Below are positions 61,665 to 64,000 of a stretch of 64,000 bases of DNA, one piece after another. Source of the DNA: Clostridiales bacterium oral taxon 876 str. F0540 (GTDB lineage: Bacteria; Bacillota; Clostridia; Clostridiales; Clostridiaceae); NCBI GenBank assembly GCA_000466585.1, contig KE993478.1, positions 1 through 64,000 on the forward strand. Reading direction: 5' to 3'. The notes beneath the pieces were generated by a model that was not told the DNA's origin, did not search any database, and was given only the letters and a program-made list of their open reading frames with translations. Position 1 is the stretch's first letter; every line of letters begins with the position of its first letter. Made by a program: the position numbers and the translations under genes.

Positions 61665-61690
61665 TAAATTTTTTTAGTGGAGGTAAACTT

Positions 61691-62650
61691 ATGATAACTC
61701 ATGGCAAGGGCATTAAGATTTTCACAGGAAACTCCCATCCAAAGCTTGCGAAGGAAATAGCTGAAATACTAGGAGCACCAGTTGGAGCTTCAAATGTTGG
61801 AAAGTTCAGTGACGGAGAAATTTCTGTTGATATTAACGAAACAGTAAGAGGCGCTGATGTGTTTGTTGTTCAATCAACAAATGCTCCGGTAAACGACAAT
61901 CTTATGGAACTTTTAATTATGATTGATGCCTTTAAAAGAGCATCAGCAGGAAGAATTACAGCAGTTATGCCATACTACGGCTATGCAAGACAGGACAGAA
62001 AAGCAAAGGCAAGAGATCCAATTACAGCAAAGCTTGTTGCAGATATAGTAACTGCTGCAGGAGCTGACAGAGTATTGACTATGGACTTACATGCTGCACA
62101 AATTCAAGGATATTTCAATATACCGGTTGATCATCTTCTAGGTGTTCCGATACTAGCAAAATATTTCGTTCAGAAGGGCTTTGGAGAAAGAGAAGATGTA
62201 GTTGTTGTATCACCTGACCTTGGAAGTGTAACAAGGGCCAGAAAATTTGCAGATAAGCTGCATGCCCCAATTGCTATAATAGACAAGAGAAGACCAAAAG
62301 CTAATGTATCTGAAATAATGAACGTTATTGGCGATATTAAAGATAAGACAGTTATATTAATTGATGACGTTATAGATACTGCAGGAACAATATGCAACGG
62401 AGCAAATGCTCTAAGAGATATGGGTGCTAAAGAAGTTTATGCTTGCTGCACTCACTCAGTTTTATCAGGACCTGCTATTGAAAGAATTGAAGCCTCAGCA
62501 ATAAAAGAACTTGTTATGTTAAATACTATAAATCTTCCTGAAGACAGAAAGCTTTCTAAATTTAACGTGCTTTCAGTTGCTCCTGTATTTGCAGATGCAA
62601 TAAGAAGAATTTATGAAGATATGCCAGTAAGCAGATTATTTGAAGAATAA
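61691..62650 (+). CDS. prs: ribose-phosphate pyrophosphokinase
   Basis: 319 residues, class I PRPP synthase. FSDGEISVDINETVRGADVF, the catalytic loop YGYARQDRKAKARDPITAKL, the flag DLHAAQIQGYF and PRPP motif VILIDDVIDTAGTICNGA are complete. It makes PRPP for nucleotides, His and Trp, and PRPP is the effector of PurR encoded nearby. GGAGGT precedes the ATG. Co-transcribed with glmU. Confidence 0.97.
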   Translation: MITHGKGIKIFTGNSHPKLAKEIAEILGAPVGASNVGKFSDGEISVDINETVRGADVFVVQSTNAPVNDNLMELLIMIDAFKRASAGRITAVMPYYGYARQDRKAKARDPITAKLVADIVTAAGADRVLTMDLHAAQIQGYFNIPVDHLLGVPILAKYFVQKGFGEREDVVVVSPDLGSVTRARKFADKLHAPIAIIDKRRPKANVSEIMNVIGDIKDKTVILIDDVIDTAGTICNGANALRDMGAKEVYACCTHSVLSGPAIERIEASAIKELVMLNTINLPEDRKLSKFNVLSVAPVFADAIRRIYEDMPVSRLFEE

Positions 62651-62663
62651 TATATAAAAATAG

Positions 62664-62702
62664 ACGCAGAAGTTTAATGTTAAACTTCTGCGTTTTTTTA
62701 TT
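62664..62702 (+). terminator. terminator of glmU-prs
   Basis: ACGCAGAAGTTTA pairs with TAAACTTCTGCGT around ATGT/ATG, then TTTTTT. Confidence 0.92.
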
Positions 62703-62834
62703 TTTTGCGAAAATAATTTTCAGAAATTTTTAAGAATTATGAAATAAATTATTGAAAACATTATTACAGAGTTGTATTATATATTTAAATATATATTTGA
62801 TAATTTAATGCTAGAAGAAAGGACGGCTCATAGT

Positions 62835-63827
62835 ATGGAAATTATAAAATTTAATGATTCTTATATAAGCGAAGTTGTTAAGCTATGGAATAAAAGCTGC
62901 AGCACTGAGATGCCGTACAAGCTTTTTACGGAGCAAAGTTTTAAAGAAAAGTTTATAAATAATCCGCATTTTAGCTATGAAGGAACCTTTGTTGCAGTTA
63001 AGGATGAAAAAGTGATAGGTTTTGCCAATGGTCTATTTAAAAAAGAATTTCTGCCGGGTGAAACCTTTGAAAACACTCCCGGATATTTAACCTTTGTGTT
63101 AGTTGATAAAGAGCATAGAAACAGAGGGTATGGAAGCAGACTTTTAAAAGCTGTTGAAGATTTTCTTATAAACAGCGGGAAAAAGATGATTCAAATTATA
63201 TTCTTTAATCCAATAAATCTTGAATGGTATATACCCGGATCAGAAAATACACATGATCATCCTAACGCCCCGGGGGTTGATGTTGAAGGACCTGGATTTG
63301 AATTTTTTAAAAGGCATGGATATGTTGTAAGAACCAATGAAGTATCTATGTATCTTGATTTAGCTAAATTTAAACTTGATGAAAAGTCAATCAGAAAGAT
63401 GGAAGAACTAAAGGATAAAGGTATAAACATAGAATATTATGATGAGGATAAGCATCACGGTTTTGATGATTTATTTGATGATTTGAAAAATGAACTTTGG
63501 AGAAAGGAAATAAAAGATAACTTAGCTCTAAATAATTCGTTTCCTGTTATAGTAGCGTCTGATAATGGATATATTTGCGGTTTTACAGGCCCTATTGAGA
63601 TTCAAGAGAGCGGCAGGGGCAAGTTTTCAGGTATAGGAGTGGATTCAAAGCATCAGGGCCTTGGGATAGGAAAGCTCTTGTTTTTTATGTTATGTGAAAG
63701 CTTCAAAAAAGAAGGTGCAGGTTTTATGTCTTTGTTTACTGGAATAGATAATAATGCAAGAAGAATGTATGAAGCAGCAGGTTTTAATGTTGTTAAGACT
63801 TGGGCAGTAATGCGAAAGGAAGTGTAA
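62835..63827 (+). CDS. tandem GNAT acetyltransferase
   Basis: 330 residues with two GNAT domains. The first has FVLVDKEHRNRGYGSRLLKA (acetyl-CoA loop RNRGYG, about residue 95). The second has GIGVDSKHQGLGIGKLLFFM (QGLGIG, about 280) and ends with AARRMYEAAGF-like NNARRMYEAAGFNVV. Two lobes of this type are seen in proteins that acetylate small metabolites or antibiotics; the substrate is unknown. The start at 62835 has AAAGGA 11 bases ahead. The next gene starts 3 bases after the stop, so the two are one operon. Confidence 0.85.
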   Translation: MEIIKFNDSYISEVVKLWNKSCSTEMPYKLFTEQSFKEKFINNPHFSYEGTFVAVKDEKVIGFANGLFKKEFLPGETFENTPGYLTFVLVDKEHRNRGYGSRLLKAVEDFLINSGKKMIQIIFFNPINLEWYIPGSENTHDHPNAPGVDVEGPGFEFFKRHGYVVRTNEVSMYLDLAKFKLDEKSIRKMEELKDKGINIEYYDEDKHHGFDDLFDDLKNELWRKEIKDNLALNNSFPVIVASDNGYICGFTGPIEIQESGRGKFSGIGVDSKHQGLGIGKLLFFMLCESFKKEGAGFMSLFTGIDNNARRMYEAAGFNVVKTWAVMRKEV

Positions 63828-63830
63828 ATA

Positions 63831-64000
63831 ATGGAAAGAAAGCAAATACACATAATGGCAATAGGGGCACATGTTGGTGACATGGAGCTTACAGCTGGCG
63901 GAGTTTTAGCACAGCATGCAGCTATGGGAGACAAGATTACAATAGTTAATATGACTCCGGGGGAAAAAGGAAATCCTCCTCATTTAACAGTGGAGCAGTA
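63831..64000 (+). CDS. PIG-L family deacetylase, N-terminal part
   Basis: Only the first 56 codons are in the window. HIMAIGAHVGDMELTAGGVL followed by INIVNMTPGEKG-like TIVNMTPGEKGNPP matches the N-terminus of PIG-L/LmbE N-deacetylases, which act on GlcNAc-type sugars. The usual zinc motif HPDD is altered to HVGD, as in one clostridial subgroup that I recall. AGGAAG at the end of the previous gene serves as the binding site. Confidence 0.75.
   Translation, partial: MERKQIHIMAIGAHVGDMELTAGGVLAQHAAMGDKITIVNMTPGEKGNPPHLTVEQ

Noticed and set aside
1..64000. tRNA, rRNA, intact insertion sequence or prophage
   Set aside because: No cloverleaf-like sequence, rRNA segment, transposase or integrase reading frame could be found.

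Overview
The window looks like a chromosomal segment of a low-GC, endospore-forming Firmicute, most likely Clostridium. It is AT-rich and has strong AGGAGG-type ribosome binding sites and frequent TTG starts. It carries a spore germinant receptor operon, spore coat-like genes, SpoVG with a sigma-H-type promoter, T-box leaders, and the murC / purR / spoVG / glmU / prs neighbourhood familiar from clostridia. I see no rRNA, tRNA, CRISPR array, phage or intact insertion sequence. The window starts between genes and ends inside a PIG-L deacetylase gene.

Layout. 1-6.4 kb: two coat-like proteins, a PfkB sugar kinase, a DUF421 membrane protein, a FUSC-type protein, an old-yellow-enzyme oxidoreductase and a diguanylate cyclase. 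6.5-10.6 kb: germinant receptor operon in the order A-B-C plus a small unknown gene. 10.7-16.4 kb: DUF1361 protein, gamma carbonic anhydrase, a TerC protein behind a yybP-ykoY (Mn2+) riboswitch, a divergent HisRS, a decayed sensor kinase, and an hsmA-like gene with a TetR regulator. 17.4-31.4 kb: a 59-residue gene, nitroreductase, T-box-controlled tyrS, many small metabolic and membrane genes, a NUDIX-HIT fusion, a PstS-like protein, a LysE exporter, a chemoreceptor and a hemolysin III family protein. 31.5-43.9 kb: an envelope-glycan region (two GT2 enzymes, PIG-V-like and GT39 glycosyltransferases, GtrA), a second chemoreceptor, a YiiX-like amidase and a VanW lipoprotein. 44-57.2 kb: NADH oxidase, phosphatase, VIT1, DUF441 and DUF2334 proteins, thrS behind an unusual T-box, and a run of very small genes. 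57.2-64 kb: murC, purR, spoVG, glmU, prs, a tandem GNAT protein and the start of a PIG-L gene.

Regulation is well exposed. There are two T-box leaders (Tyr specifier UAC, Thr specifier ACC; the Thr leader has its antiterminator/terminator half duplicated) and one manganese riboswitch. Consensus sigma-A promoters precede tetR, tyrS, thrS, hemolysin III, purR and glmU. A TetR operator pair links tetR to hsmA, and intrinsic terminators are numerous.

The most novel item is a structured RNA module seen three times. Two copies are nested one inside the other at 31.49-31.63 kb, directly upstream of a small unknown protein. One copy lies at 45.69-45.76 kb, directly upstream of a histidine phosphatase. 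The copies share a hairpin with a TARAT loop, a second variable stem and a trailing CAGTG, and their paired positions covary. I could not match it to an RNA family I know. A second family of imperfect inverted repeats sits between genes and often serves as a terminator.
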